DNA of 64,000 bases from Armigeres subalbatus (taxonomy: Eukaryota > Arthropoda > Insecta > Diptera > Culicidae): contig NC_085141.1 in the NCBI RefSeq assembly GCF_024139115.2, forward strand, positions 241,667,047 through 241,731,046, in the 5' to 3' direction. Under the pieces are notes generated by a model, which was not told the origin of the DNA, did not search any database, and worked only from the letters and a program-made list of their open reading frames with translations. A program made the position numbers and the translations under genes. How positions within the stretch are numbered: position 1 is the stretch's first letter; each line of letters starts with the position of its first letter. Positions 35,324 through 45,594 of the stretch are shown one piece after another.

Positions 35324-35696
35324 TAGAGATGGGCGTTAAGATCCAGAACCGTTAAAACGATCCGGATCTTTGATGTGAACGAATGATTCGTAGCTCACTT
35401 TTTAAAAGATCCGGTTCACCAGATCAGCGAATTATCGGACCATTTGTAAGAAAATGATAAAATGAAAAGTTTTTTGTAGTATTCCATAAATGTTATATAT
35501 GCTTGTGAGCGAGAGAAGGATGATATTATTGTATGTACGGGTCAATAGTGTGAGCTTGAATGAAAACCATTTCACTTATTTGCTTTCTCTTTACATTTTG
35601 TTTGCAAGATCCGATCCGTATGGAAGATCCGGATCATTAGACTGAATGATCCAGTTCTGATCCGTTCAACAAAGTGATCCGTTTTGCCCATCTCTA
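35324..35696. mobile_element. hAT-type MITE with 8-bp duplication
   Basis: The ends are TAGAGATGGGC at the left and GCCCATCTCTA at the right. The 8 bases outside are GTGTGGTG (35316-35323) and GTTTGGTG (35697-35704), a 7/8 match as expected for an aged hAT target duplication. The interior repeats GATCCGGATC words near both ends. A second copy of the family is at 51593-51955. No transposase is encoded. Confidence 0.85.
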
Positions 35697-35704
35697 GTTT
35701 GGTG

Positions 35705-36300
35705 GGAACCATTGTTGGTCGAGTTTGTAAGCCTAATGTGTGGCCCTCAATCACTACACTTCCAGAGATCATTTTGGACAATACAGAGAACTTGCTATCT
35801 GCGGAAAAATCCTTTGCTGGGAATAAAGCAATGGCATAGATCGCTAAATTGAAGGAGATCTTTAAACTTCACGTTTTTAATAATGCAAAGAAGCATTACG
35901 TGGCAGCTGTCAACACTCAATCGAAAGTCTGCTTTGAAGAATCTTTTTTAAAACATTGCCAATGCCTCAACCAGCCAGCCGTTGCATCCAAGTATACTGT
36001 AGACATCTCCAAGTTGCTTTCGATTTAGATCAACTATGATCTTCTGCTTAGCGAACGGAGATAGTTTTAATGCGAAGTGCTGACCTTGAGTTCAGAGTAC
36101 AGAATTGAGGTGTATTGGCACCAGAAAATGTCTGTAGATGAGCATAAACACCGTCAGGTGGCTTTAGAATTGAAAACAGGTTTAGCAGGGTTCGTAGTGC
36201 TCACTAACAGGATAGGATAATCACTAGCGAGAATTTTCGGTGCTTAATCGCTTTTCGGAAAGAAAATTTACAATGCTCTGAAAACTCTGATGCGAATATG
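35705..36300. other. No confident gene; one protein-like open stretch
   Basis: On the plus strand about 57 codons are open around 35855-36029 (EIFKLHVFNNAKKHYVAAV ... ending SKYTVDISKLLSI). The composition is protein-like, but I know no matching family and there is no start codon or splice context that I trust. It may be a fragment of a dead gene. Confidence 0.3.
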
Positions 36301-36304
36301 TACA

Positions 36305-36445
36305 TTGTACATTATGTGAAAGATTTAGATTTGAAGAATGTATTGCAGGTAACTACTTTCCTTAGATGGGACTCAAACCCACGACCGTTAGTATGCCAGA
36401 CTGGGTGATTTTAATCACATGGTCGAAGCACTCACAGTGCATTGC
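36305..36445 (-). mobile_element. tRNA-derived SINE, family 2, minus copy
   Basis: On the minus strand a B-box-like GGTCGTGGGTTTGAGTCCC is followed by ATCTAAGGAAAGTAGTTACC and TTCACATAATGTAC. The same order and words occur at 48388-48595. A D-arm-like GATTAAAATCACCCAGTCTG precedes the B box. The pseudo-promoter and shared 3' tail mark it as a SINE rather than a tRNA gene. The 5' end is degraded. Confidence 0.65.
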
Positions 36446-37225
36446 CCATCCAATGCTAGTGTAAGTTTATATCTTTATATAGCACTAAGGGAACTATTTC
36501 TTCTAAGCCACGGCTAAATACCACATGGATCTAATAAAGAACGATGGAATCGACGACAAAGACGTTATTTCTAACCTTGTAGCATTACATTCAGAAAGAG
36601 TATTGATCCTGCAAAGGAATTTGGAATGCGCTAAGATCAATGGTGCGATCACTTTCAGGGTCACGAACTTACTAACATATATAAGCTTTATAATTCAAAT
36701 TTGAGTGTAGGTGACATTGAGAGTCAGTGAAATGATGTGTGTGGGTATAAAGGGCGAGTATTACAACTGTCCACGATTTGTAGCTTGGGGTTAACAATTT
36801 CATCCCCAACAAGTATTGTATTAATCAGGACAAATACGTGATTTTTTCGATTTATGGCCACCTCCTTTCCCCACAGTGCGGCAAGGTGCAAACATTCGAG
36901 CTGGACTAGAGGCAATCGATTTTCTGCATCAACGCGTTTGCATCGTTCTGGTTCGGATGAAGTGAGTTCATTCCTCCGGTCTTATTTAGAAGACCAACCA
37001 CCAGAAGAACTTTGTCTCAATTCAGTTAATAGGAAAACTTGCTGAGTAAACTGAATTTCAACTGCCAACAGATGGGGTAGTTCTATTGAATGACAATATG
37101 ATCTTGCAAGGATATAACAATATAGCAAAATTGATGTTATGATTGATAACATGACAGTGAAGCGTACTAAACGACTGCAACTCAAATGCTGCTTTTCTAT
37201 ACTATTTCGAAAGTTTTAACAAATA
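36446..37225. other. No recognisable gene
   Basis: A 59-codon frame starting at 36525 (MDLIKNDGIDDKDV) is no longer than expected by chance. Open frames at 36724-36915 and 36854-37045 overlap on opposite strands and show no domain. Confidence 0.45.
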
Positions 37226-37228
37226 TAC

Positions 37229-37360
37229 TATATTAACAATATGATTCACTCTCACGAAATTTTGGCGACACCACATGTGGCGCCAACTCGCGTCCAAAAG
37301 GATCGATACACACGTAAATCGAACTACCCAAAATATGACGATCGTTTTACACACACTTCA
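37229..37360 (+). repeat. Direct repeat, left copy
   Basis: This copy starts TATTAACAATATGATTCACT, continues with CACATGTGGCGCCAACTCGC, and ends near TATGACGATCGTTTTACAC. It is repeated in the same orientation at 38038-38165 with about 90% identity by eye. The two copies are about 0.8 kb apart and could be terminal repeats of a small element or a segmental duplication. Confidence 0.8.
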
Positions 37361-38037
37361 AAATGTCATCATGAAAAAAATAGGGATGCTTGATGTTTTT
37401 TTGCAAACTTAATCGATTATGTTTAATCGAATGCAAACGGAAAATCAAATGTTGTAGATGAAGTGTGGTAGGCATATTTTTGTGGAAATGTATAATAAAT
37501 TTGATATAGCTCGCTGAACTGTATCCGGCGGGACCATTCCGGTGCACCAAAATTGAAATTTACGCACGCTGCAGCAGTTGGAGAGCTATACGAGGTTGCT
37601 GTGGAAGTTAACATTCTTCTAGCATTGTACCTACTCGCTCTCTGTTTCGCACACCATGTTGCTGTTTGCTCATTTGACTGCAACACTTTTATCAAATATA
37701 CTATTGTCGCGCTAATCTTTTTCTAGAATGCTGCGGCGGTCTTACACTCGCAGGCTCGACTGCGAAGGTAAACGTCAAGATAGCCGCCGTGTTAAAAGTT
37801 AGGCAGAATTTTCCCGCTCAAAAAAAACCACGTGCTTTTCGCGAAATGACAGCAGTGTTCGATTGTTTTAGTGAGAGGCAACCGGAATCACTGCGTACAT
37901 GGAGAGTGTTTATCATGGCAAGTGCATACAGTGGGTGAGATTTTCATCGACACTGTTGTGTTTAGTGATCGTTGCGATTACCTGAGAAGCAACCAGCAGG
38001 AAGCCGCAGTATTCTATTTTATCTCGAGATGCATAAT
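37361..38037. other. Spacer between two direct repeats
   Basis: This is 0.68 kb of non-repetitive DNA, GC-richer at 37,500-37,990. The minus strand is open for 90 codons at 37423-37695, without a recognisable domain. If the flanking repeats are terminal repeats, this would be the body of a small non-autonomous element. Confidence 0.4.
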
Positions 38038-38165
38038 ATATTAACAATATGATTCACTCTCACGAAATTCTGCGACTCCACATGTGGCGCCAACTCGCGT
38101 CCAAAAAGTTCGATACACGTTATAATTAAACTACCCAACATATGACGATCGTTATACACACACAC
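38038..38165 (+). repeat. Direct repeat, right copy
   Basis: This matches 37229-37360 in the same orientation, including the 20-base word CACATGTGGCGCCAACTCGC. An inverted, partial match to its left end (CATATTGTTAATATA) occurs at about 42170, so the TATTAACAATATG word marks a dispersed family. Confidence 0.8.
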
Positions 38166-38353
38166 ACTTACGGAGCCGAATTTATTGAATTCAACATTTG
38201 GCTAGCAAACATTACCGCTAAGCAATGGTTAAACTCACTGGTATTTTTTAACAGCAAGGAAGTGACCCTGATCAATTTACTTATGTTTTGTTACACTTTA
38301 CACTTTACACAGCTACGGCAGCCAAATTCCCTTTTTTTCCCTAAATACTCTTA

Positions 38354-39083
38354 CAGGGTATTCAATAAGTTCGAATACACTTTAAAAAAATGTTTAAAAA
38401 TTGTAATTAAATTATTTCTTTTCCCGGTTACATTTCATTGAAAGTATTGATTATAAGGAACGTTTGTAACATCTCTTCTGGAATGACCTTTATTTTGTAC
38501 TTCTTCACGAGCTTCAAACGTTTCTAAAACCCAACGCAAGCGACACTTACGGTCAAAATGGGCATTTAGTTCCAGATTTTGAGAATTTCGTCTTTAGCTG
38601 GTACAAGTTACTGACCTTGTATTCGTCCAGCTTTGACATAATAAAGGATCAAACAAGAAAGTTAAGAGGGTTCAAATCCGGGAAGCTGGGAGGTCGCAAA
38701 GTTTTGTCCAAAAAGTCGATGAAATTGTCCCCATATAAGGCTTAAATCGCATGTTCCGTGTATAAAGGGTTATCGTCCTATTGGAACATGTAGGGCTGAT
38801 CTCCGTCTTATCACCGGCCCACTGGGGGTATCAATCATCCCCGAAATCTCAGTTTTGTAGTGCGGTGTACGGTGTTGATCTTCAAAAAATGCTGTTTGCA
38901 ATGCCCCAATCCATTTTCACCGCGCGTAATAAACAAACAACAAGTGACAGAATGTCAACACCACTCACATCCGTTAGCGTATATATACCGCTAACGCTGA
39001 CACCAATACTTGTACAGAATATGTACATTGGGCTTATAAACACAATGATCAAACATTTGTATCCGAACTTATTGAACACCCTG
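38354..39083 (-). mobile_element. Tc1/mariner deletion derivative, TA-flanked
   Basis: The ends are CAGGGTATTCAATAAGTTCG at the left and, reverse-complemented from the right, CAGGGTGTTCAATAAGTTCG. TA at 38352-38353 and 39084-39085 is the expected target duplication. The interior minus strand (about 38510-38760) still shows a decayed transposase catalytic segment: LYTEHAI, DNFIDFLDKTLRPPSFPDL and NPLNFL, matching the PPxSPDLNPL region of the DDE/D domain. Further downstream it is full of stops. The first part of the transposase is missing, so the 730-bp copy is inactive. Confidence 0.85.
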
Positions 39084-39089
39084 TATAAT

Positions 39090-39650
39090 AGGTTTATAGT
39101 GGTTATCTAGAGAGGGCCACTTGGCCATATTTTACACTTATAGTGGTCATCGGGAAGTTGTCGTGTAATATTGGGTTTTATTATTAGATCCTATAAATTG
39201 ATCTTGAAAACCATCCCTAGAACGGAATAAAACTTGTAATGTTGCTTGGGATATCACCGCATGGCTAAGAAGCCTTTTATTTTACTATGGTAGATTATTG
39301 TTTAGCATGATCAATCGTTTTGAATAATTTTATGACACCAGTTAAACTTATTCATTCGCATAACAAGTTTCAATTTTGGCAGGTGTTGAGAAAGAATTGG
39401 GTATATGTGTAAAAAAGATATCGAACCAGTGCATAATCTCCATCCAAGCGTTTCTCAGCTATTTTCAGAGGATTACATACATTTATCGAGTTTGGCTTCG
39501 TTATGCTCTTTAACGTTTGAGCTTCAATAAACAAGTTATTTAGACTATAACTTGGTAATAATCGATTCCTCCTTAATTTTTTATATGATGATTGGAAGAA
39601 AAAAATCGAGGAAACTCATTTAGTAGTGACGTGGTAAATAATTGACTGTT
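39090..39650. other. No recognisable gene
   Basis: AT-rich DNA. Parts around 39,480-39,520 (GAGTTTGGCTTCGTTATGCT) loosely resemble 1,330-1,360, so repeat A may extend further left in both copies, but the similarity is too weak to set a boundary. Confidence 0.4.
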
Positions 39651-39746
39651 TTACAACTGAAAGGTTCCGTTTAAGGGAGAAAAAAAAAGTTGTTTGGGAC
39701 CCCTGGGTAGATTTTTTTCAAATAGTCACGAAAAGAAAGCTTAAAG

Positions 39747-39999
39747 CACAGACAAACAGACATAACACTCGTCAAATTTCCATCGTTCACTGATTTGCTG
39801 GTCAATTCAAATAATCATTAGTTGGCCAATCGATCACTTGTGGCGTGCGCATCGTTTTTGCTCGAGTTTGACGTTTACTCACTACCGCCATCTGGTTCGT
39901 GATTTGCCCAACTAACTGAAATCAATAGATGTCGTTAGTGTTTGAACGACGATGAATTTAATAAGTAAATGTTCAATGTGTTATGTCTGTTTGTCTGTG
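39747..39999. mobile_element. MITE with CACAGACAAACAGACATAAC termini
   Basis: The left end CACAGACAAACAGACATAAC is repeated exactly as its reverse complement at the right end. CTTAAAG lies directly outside both ends (39740-39746 and 40000-40006), a 7-bp target duplication. The 253-bp interior has no coding sequence. It is inserted inside repeat A. Confidence 0.9.
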
Positions 40000-40016
40000 C
40001 TTAAAGGGTCAAACCC

Positions 40017-40090
40017 AATGGATACGTTTGCGTGCGTTTTGACAGTTTTCCCATGGGAAAACTGTCAAAACGCACGCAAACGTATCCATT
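40017..40090. repeat. Perfect 74-bp palindrome
   Basis: Two 37-base arms are exact reverse complements without spacer: AATGGATACGTTTGCGTGCG...TTTTCCC at the left, GGGAAAA...CGTATCCATT at the right, with CCCATGGG at the centre. Pairing extends a few bases outward with two mismatches (AAACCC / TTGTTT). It lies inside repeat A, next to the MITE at 39747-39999. Confidence 0.97.
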
Positions 40091-40159
40091 TTGTTTGGCT
40101 CATAAGAGCTATATTTTCACGTAGTGAAAGTATTAGCGATGCTAATAATAAGCTCGCAT

Positions 40160-40960
40160 GCATAATCCCATTTTTGAGAATTCCCAAATTGTTTTAAATT
40201 TTTGAATATGATTTGACAGAGAGAAACGAAATTTTGTGAACAAACTGCCCGAAATGAGCGTCTGATATAAATACAATTTAAACATAATAACGTTTGTGGT
40301 ACAATCTCTCTATATAAAAATGAGTTTCCATTTCCTTTGAGGCAATATAACTCACGAACGGGTTGACCGATTTGTACGGGTTTCTCATTAATCGATTCGT
40401 CTTGAGGACTGCGCTGTTATAAAATATCACTAAATTTTGAGGAGAAAGTTCAGAAATTGTAAAAATACAATTTTGATGCGAGTTGTAAGGAAACCCAATA
40501 CGATCGCGCTAAAAATGTTCTGGAGTGCGGCGCTGAATGAACTCAACAATTTACAGTAAGAATGCAAAATATAGGCGACTCTATAAATCTCGATGTTCCA
40601 TATCTCGATATCTCTCCCTATGTCGATGGTTTCCTCGGTCCCTTCAATCTACATACATTTTGGATTTCTACATCTCGATAACATCCCTAACTCGAAATCT
40701 TTCTCTCCCGATGTGTTGTAATCGTTTTTTTGTTCTGGATTCACTCTCCTTATGTCGATATGTTTCAAATTTTTAGGCTACTAGACCATATTTGGACGAT
40801 AACAATACAGATCAACAATAAGTAATGATATTTGTTTTGTTGTCGTTTTTCATAGCAACAAGCTGTTTTGGATCTAGTACCCATTAAAATTTTCCTTCCA
40901 TTCCTCGATCTCTCCCTATCTCGATGGTCCCTTCAATATCGAGATGTGGAGAGCGACTGT
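40160..40960. other. No recognisable gene
   Basis: The segment near 40,310 (ATCTCTCTATATAAAAATGA) is of a kind often seen at the start of insect dispersed repeats, but no second copy is present here. Several CTCGATATCTC-like words recur at 40,590-40,940 without forming a regular array. Confidence 0.4.
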
Positions 40961-40962
40961 AG

Positions 40963-41234
40963 TATCCAGTTTTCCGCGAGCGGTAATGGCCGCCAGCTTG
41001 CTTGCGGTTCAGTCTCTGATTTGACGTGTCTGGAGGTCAACTGCACCCACCGCTCCGAGCATTCTGACCAATGTAGCATATAAGAAGGTGCTGATTCAAT
41101 GAATTCAAGCCTTCTTTAATACCACATTGATCAAAATGCTCGAATGGTGGGTGCAGTTGACCTCCAGAAATGTCAAATCAGAGACTAACCCGCAGGCAAG
41201 CTGGCGGCCATTACCGCTCGCGGAAAACTGGATA
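40963..41234. repeat. Foldback with arms of about 120 bp
   Basis: The left arm begins TATCCAGTTTTCCGCGAGCG and the right arm ends CGCTCGCGGAAAACTGGATA. Both arms carry GGAGGTCAACTGCACCCACC or its complement. The arms pair with scattered mismatches around a spacer of about 25 bases near 41098. It is a likely foldback MITE, with no coding frame. Confidence 0.88.
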
Positions 41235-41239
41235 ATCCT

Positions 41240-42516
41240 GAGCAAGGTCGGGTACGTTCAACTAGTTTTTCTTGCGAAAGTATCGAAAAATAATCTATTA
41301 AATCCCAAAAATATCTGATATTGGATACGAAATCGAGAAAGCACAATAAAATGGGCGTGATTAATTTTAGCGGAAATATCGCACCGTAATGCTACGTTTT
41401 GGAAGGGCAAATGTATTGAACAACTTAGTTGATTGCAATTTACTTGCAATAGAGTTGAACATGTTCAACTTACTGTCCGTTCAAGTGAGTTGAGCGAAGG
41501 TGTTTGGACGCGTTTAATCCAAGCGACTTGTTCAATTCACTTTCCATGTCTAAATGTAACAAAATAATCATACCCATTATGATCAGCGCAACATAACAAA
41601 ACGCAATCGGATGAGTGTCATCTTCATGGCTTTTCCACTCAAGATACATATTCATTCAATCAATGGTGGGCAGCAAAAAGTTTTCAATTCATAATAAGTT
41701 AAAACGCAGGTGTTAAGTTCCAGTAGGAATTTAGGACACCAAGGTGGAAGAAGAATGATGCATTGGAATAATATCGATAATATTAATCAAATTTCTTGCT
41801 CAAGAAAATGATAGAAATATTTACAGTGGAACAATCATTTTAATGTTTGCGGAACGGCTTTCACAGTTTAAACGATTGAAGCAAAGGTGTAGTTTGTCTG
41901 CTTTGCACTGCTGCATCGAAATATTTACAGTAGTGTTTGCATTTAACAAAGTCGATATTCCGGTAATCGATTTATTGAAAAATGTATGGACATCCCCACA
42001 CTGTATGACATCGAACAACTGTATGACTACTCACCGGAAGATGGCAGGAGGGTTTTCCAGCACAAGCTAGAAAAAAACATGTTTAGATTCCTCTTTGCTC
42101 GCTAGATGATGTTGTTATCACCGGCAAATTGTTCGCCATTTCGTTGTATGGGAAAACTCGAAGTGAACCATATTGTTAATATAATATATTTGGTTTTAAT
42201 CAATATGGCACGACATCATCCGTTTGGTGTGGTTGAAGTGGCGTTAACACTTTAATTCGTTAATTCGTTGCAAGCTTTTAAACTTCGGATTTCGAAATGA
42301 TTTATCAGATTTCTCGTAAATCTTGAATTAACGAGAAATTTCTTACTCTCCAACAAAAAAGGTGGATCCAACAGGATATTAGAGTTCCAATCATTTGGCT
42401 CCACCAATATTCATACTCTGCTATAGAATGACTCTCAGAGTTAGGTGTTATTTATGAATAAATAAATGCAATTCCCATCAATTTTCTCAAGTTTACCGAG
42501 CAACCTAGAACTAATT
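41240..42516. other. No gene; upstream intron or 5' region of the exon at 42547
   Basis: AT-rich DNA. A word matching the inverted left end of the 37229 repeat occurs at about 42170 (CATATTGTTAATATA). No open frame has a domain. Its position just before a coding exon with a good acceptor suggests intron. Confidence 0.45.
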
Positions 42517-42546
42517 AGCTTTCATCTGTTCTCCTCCCCCCTCCAG
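42517..42546 (+). promoter_or_regulatory. Splice acceptor of the host exon
   Basis: A long pyrimidine tract (TCTGTTCTCCTCCCCCCTCC) runs into AG at 42545-42546. It lies 10 bases before the ATG at 42557, so the exon carries a short piece of 5' UTR and the start codon. Confidence 0.7.
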
Positions 42547-43426
42547 ATACGCCACAATGTCCGACCACCAGCAGCCAATCACGACCCCGCCACGGCGCTG
42601 CAACGAACATCCAGCCCTAACAGCCGCAGCCATGCTGGGCAATCTTCACGGGTCCGAGTCGTGCAAAAATTCACCTCTCGTACCGCGCCGGCTGGAGCCC
42701 CATCATCACAGTCTGCTGGAAAGTGGCAGCCAAAGTGCACAAAATTCCCCGCTGCCGAACCGGCGACTGGACAAATTACAGGGCGTAATTCGAGACAAAA
42801 GCTCGCCCATGTGCGGCCGCCGTGGGGTCCCGGACGAGGTCGACTTCAGCGATTCGCCCATCGTATCGAGAAAGTTCAATCAGGTGCACGAGTGTGTTTG
42901 TGCGCAGCAGAAGCTACGTGCCACCGTCGATGGGTCGGGATGCGTGCATCGAATAGAAAGTGAGTTTTCCAAAAATTCCCCGATGATGGCAGTGATGCGG
43001 AAGCGGGGCGACTCGGACTGCAGCAGTTGCATGCGGAAAAACATCATCCGAAACCAGTTCAGTGCCAGTGTGATGAAGAGTGAGTGCGGGGGGATGAGCA
43101 GTGCCGGGGGAAGTTCCTGCGAAAGCACACCGTTGCTGCGACGGAAGGAACCATTTCCGTACGGGTCACCGGCCAAAGGGGTGCTGGGTGAGCCGGGAGT
43201 GTTCAGCTCTCCGGTGCACGGTAAATCACCAATGGATCATCACGCCCCTTTCGGGGGCCTTTCGAGTCCGGCCAAGAGCGTACTGGGGGAACCGGGAGTG
43301 TTCAGTTCGCCGGCCAGAAGTGTGTGCAGCCCGACGGGCGAAGATGCGGCCAGTGACGGGGCCGATGTGCTTGCCAACGATCAGACTATTGTATCCGGAT
43401 GGCTCAAGTTCCGAGACAACAAAAAG
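42547..43426 (+). CDS. First coding exon of a PH-domain protein, Dok-7-like (inferred)
   Basis: The ATG at 42557 opens 290 codons in phase 0 up to AAG at 43424-43426. The next bases, GTGAGT, form a consensus splice donor; reading on gives only 19 more codons. The N-terminal 270 residues are probably disordered. They repeat a short S-P motif followed by basic residues: NSPLVPRRL, NSPLPNRRL, SSPMCGRRG, DSPIVSRKF, NSPMMAVMRKR and STPLLRRK. A later direct duplication reads SPAKGVLGEPGVFSSP and SPAKSVLGEPGVFSSP. The last residues, VSGWLKFRDNKK, look like the first strand of a PH domain and resemble the start of Dok-7, whose PH and PTB domains act at the membrane in receptor-kinase signalling. The rest of the PH domain must lie on later exons that I could not locate. 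Codon use is GC-rich, unlike the surroundings. The coding call is strong; the Dok-7 relation is an inference from about a dozen residues. Confidence 0.8.
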
Positions 43427-43432
43427 GTGAGT
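43427..43432 (+). promoter_or_regulatory. Splice donor GTGAGT
   Basis: AAAAAG/GTGAGT matches the eukaryotic 5' splice consensus and cuts the PH domain after its first strand, in phase 0. Confidence 0.75.
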
Positions 43433-44280
43433 GAACTGCAGGAGGGCTTCGCACGACAGAGGAAAAAAAGGGGGAACAATGGCTAGCGGCTTCATAAAAG
43501 CTAAAATAAAGGCAATCGTCTTGTAATCAACATTTCACAGGGTTTCGTTTGGAAATTTTGTTGGTGGAAGAAATGTTCGACGATCTATGCAGTAACAAAC
43601 ACAAAAACTTCCGTGTAGTAGGGGACCAGACTGTATGCTATTGAAAGCTACAGTAGCCCTTAAGATGCAAGTTGCAATGTGTTCACTTTCATCATGTTTT
43701 ATGATACTTTTTGAAGAACAGCCATGTTTATCAAATGTAATGCTTACTTACTTCTTGTTACCTAACAATCTCTTAATTGAAATTGTTTTGTAGATTAACT
43801 AAATCCCGAGTTTGGTGATATACGGTAGGATCAATCCTCTTATCCCGCCCTTCATCATTTAGTCACATTTCTTCATGGGGTTCTAGAAATAAAGATTTTT
43901 GAAAGGAAAATAGGAGCCCTAAATATTCTATTTATTATCTGGGTGAGTCATTAGTGGGTCATTCTTTAGGATAAAAAATGAGTGTTCTGCGCTCATTCAG
44001 TTTGTACAACTAGTCAACATCAAGGTCTTTATGCTTGGCGATTGCCTACTATCGCCTCAACCCTTCGCTAGGTTAGATTATGCTCGTCTTCTCCTATTTC
44101 TTTATGGAAACTATACTGTAGTATGGAGTACCATGAATTTGAGTTAGTCCGTGCTGCGACGTCCTGATTGACTCCAATTTAACGTTTGTTTTCTGATTTC
44201 GTTTCTGTCCCCCGAGTAGCGCACATATAGCAAGTTGATTGCCGCAGTTTGTAAATAACAGAATTCGATAACATTTGAGT
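43433..44280. other. Probable intron, no other feature
   Basis: AT-rich DNA downstream of the donor site. No continuation of the PH domain, no repeats and no RNA gene are visible. Confidence 0.5.
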
Positions 44281-44562
44281 TCTTCTTCTTATTGGCATTA
44301 CATCCCCACACTGGGACAGAGCCGCCTCGCAGTGTTCATTGAGCACTTCCACAGTTATTAACTGCGAGGTTTCTAAGCCAGGTTACCATTTTTGCATTCG
44401 TATATCATGAGGCTAGCACGATGATACTTTTATGCCCAGGGAAGTCAAGACAATTTCCAATCCGAAAATTGTCTAGACCGGCACCGGGAATCGAACCCAG
44501 CCACCCTCAGCATGGTCTTGCTTTGTAGCCGCGCGTCTTACCGCACGGCTAAGCAGGGCCCC
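44281..44562 (-). mobile_element. tRNA-derived SINE, family 1 (Feilai-like)
   Basis: Read on the minus strand, it begins GGGGCCCTGCTTAGCCGTGC, a tRNA-like 5' part with A box. The B box follows (GGGTTCGATTCCCGG, complement at 44484-44498). The body ends in an AAGAAGAAGA tail at 44281-44290. The pol III promoter, length of about 280 bp and simple 3' repeat define a SINE. It is nearly identical to 46643-46936. Feilai of Aedes has this organisation; the name is from memory and unverified. Confidence 0.85.
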
Positions 44563-45059
44563 AAATGTAAATGTAATTTGAGTTACGGCGAACAAATCTA
44601 ATCAAAATGTGTTACTTAGGCTACGTTTGTTTGTTTGGTGAACATTTTCACCGAAATTTTGCCTTTCATCGTATTTGTTTATAACGTATAAAGAATAGAA
44701 CTTAGTTGGTAAGCAATGATAAGTATTATTAAATTCATTCAATTTCATTTTCTTTTCCAAAGGCTGAATAATTATTTATTTAAAACAAGCTCAGGGAATG
44801 TACAGAACTTCACTAAACCAAAAACATAAAATCAACCAAGATAAAACTCGTAGCACTTTGTATGACGCTGCTAAAAACCGATAGCAGAAAAGTGTGATGT
44901 GGATTACGAAAGTTTTAAACTGCTCTGCAACAATGCCTAACCCGCGATCAACTTCAACTACAATCAACCGATTGTCGCCCGCTTCGCAACAAAACTCAAA
45001 CTCGACTCCCCGAAGCTTAAAAACTCCGCTCCTATAAATCAATTAGTTTTTCAACGATA
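44563..45059. other. No recognisable gene
   Basis: AT-rich DNA. A minus-strand frame of 83 codons at 44791-45042 has no domain that I recognise. Confidence 0.45.
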
Positions 45060-45061
45060 TA

Positions 45062-45215
45062 GGGACACGGCAGGTATTTCTGTCCATCGTCGTAGGGGCT
45101 AAACCCAACGGAAGCAACGTCCATTTGCTAGAACTCCACGAAAAGACGAAAATCAGCATACAACAAGAATCGCGTTTTTTGCTGTTGCCGGCCACTGTGA
45201 TCAACGCGCAAATAA
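45062..45215. mobile_element. Partial copy of the GGGACACGGCAGGTATTT MITE
   Basis: TA at 45060-45061 is followed by GGGACACGGCAGGTATTTCT and GTCCATCGTCGTAGGGGC, matching the right end of 2109-2295 read in reverse. The opposite terminus is not present, so the copy is truncated. The right limit is a guess. Confidence 0.6.
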
Positions 45216-45229
45216 TGGGGAGGGGTCGT

Positions 45230-45575
45230 TCGGCCGGATATCGTTCAGCCGAATGCCATTTGGCCGAAGGTGGCCTAGAAAGTTTTTAGGCCGAATATAT
45301 CATTTGGCCGGACAGACCATTAGGCCGAAAGTCATTTGGTTGAAAAGGTCATATAGCCGAATAGGATATTTGGCCGAATAGGACATTTGGCCGAATATGT
45401 CATTTGTCTGAATAGATCATTTGGCCGAATAGGACATTTGGCCGAATAGGTCATTTGGCCGAATAGGTCATTTGGCCGAAATGGTCATTTGGACCAATAG
45501 GCCATTTGGCCGAATATGTCATTTGTCTGAATAGGTCATTTGGCCGAACAGGATATTTGGCCGAATAGGACCTTT
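45230..45575. repeat. Array of about 17-bp TTTGGCCGAATAGGTCA words
   Basis: About 18 tandem copies of a 16-18-bp word, consensus CATTTGGCCGAATAGGT, with variants such as CATTTGTCTGAATAGGT. Complementary copies (CGGCCAAATGACC) appear on the other side of the element, so the two arrays are inverted relative to each other. Confidence 0.85.
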
Positions 45576-45594
45576 GAAAAGTGCGAATTGATGT

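Larger units (their letters stand above)
39655..40150 (+). repeat. Dispersed repeat A, interrupted copy
   Basis: The landmarks of 1485-1625 occur in the same order: GGTTCC, GGGACCCCTGGGTAGATTTT, then AGCTATATTTTCACGTAG at about 40108. Between the second and third landmarks the uninterrupted copy has about 20 bases, whereas this copy has about 360. The extra DNA consists of a MITE (39747-39999) and a palindrome (40017-40090). Confidence 0.75.

Noticed and set aside
36525..36704. 59-codon open frame starting MDLIKNDG
   Set aside because: Length is within chance expectation, and no domain or splice context was found.
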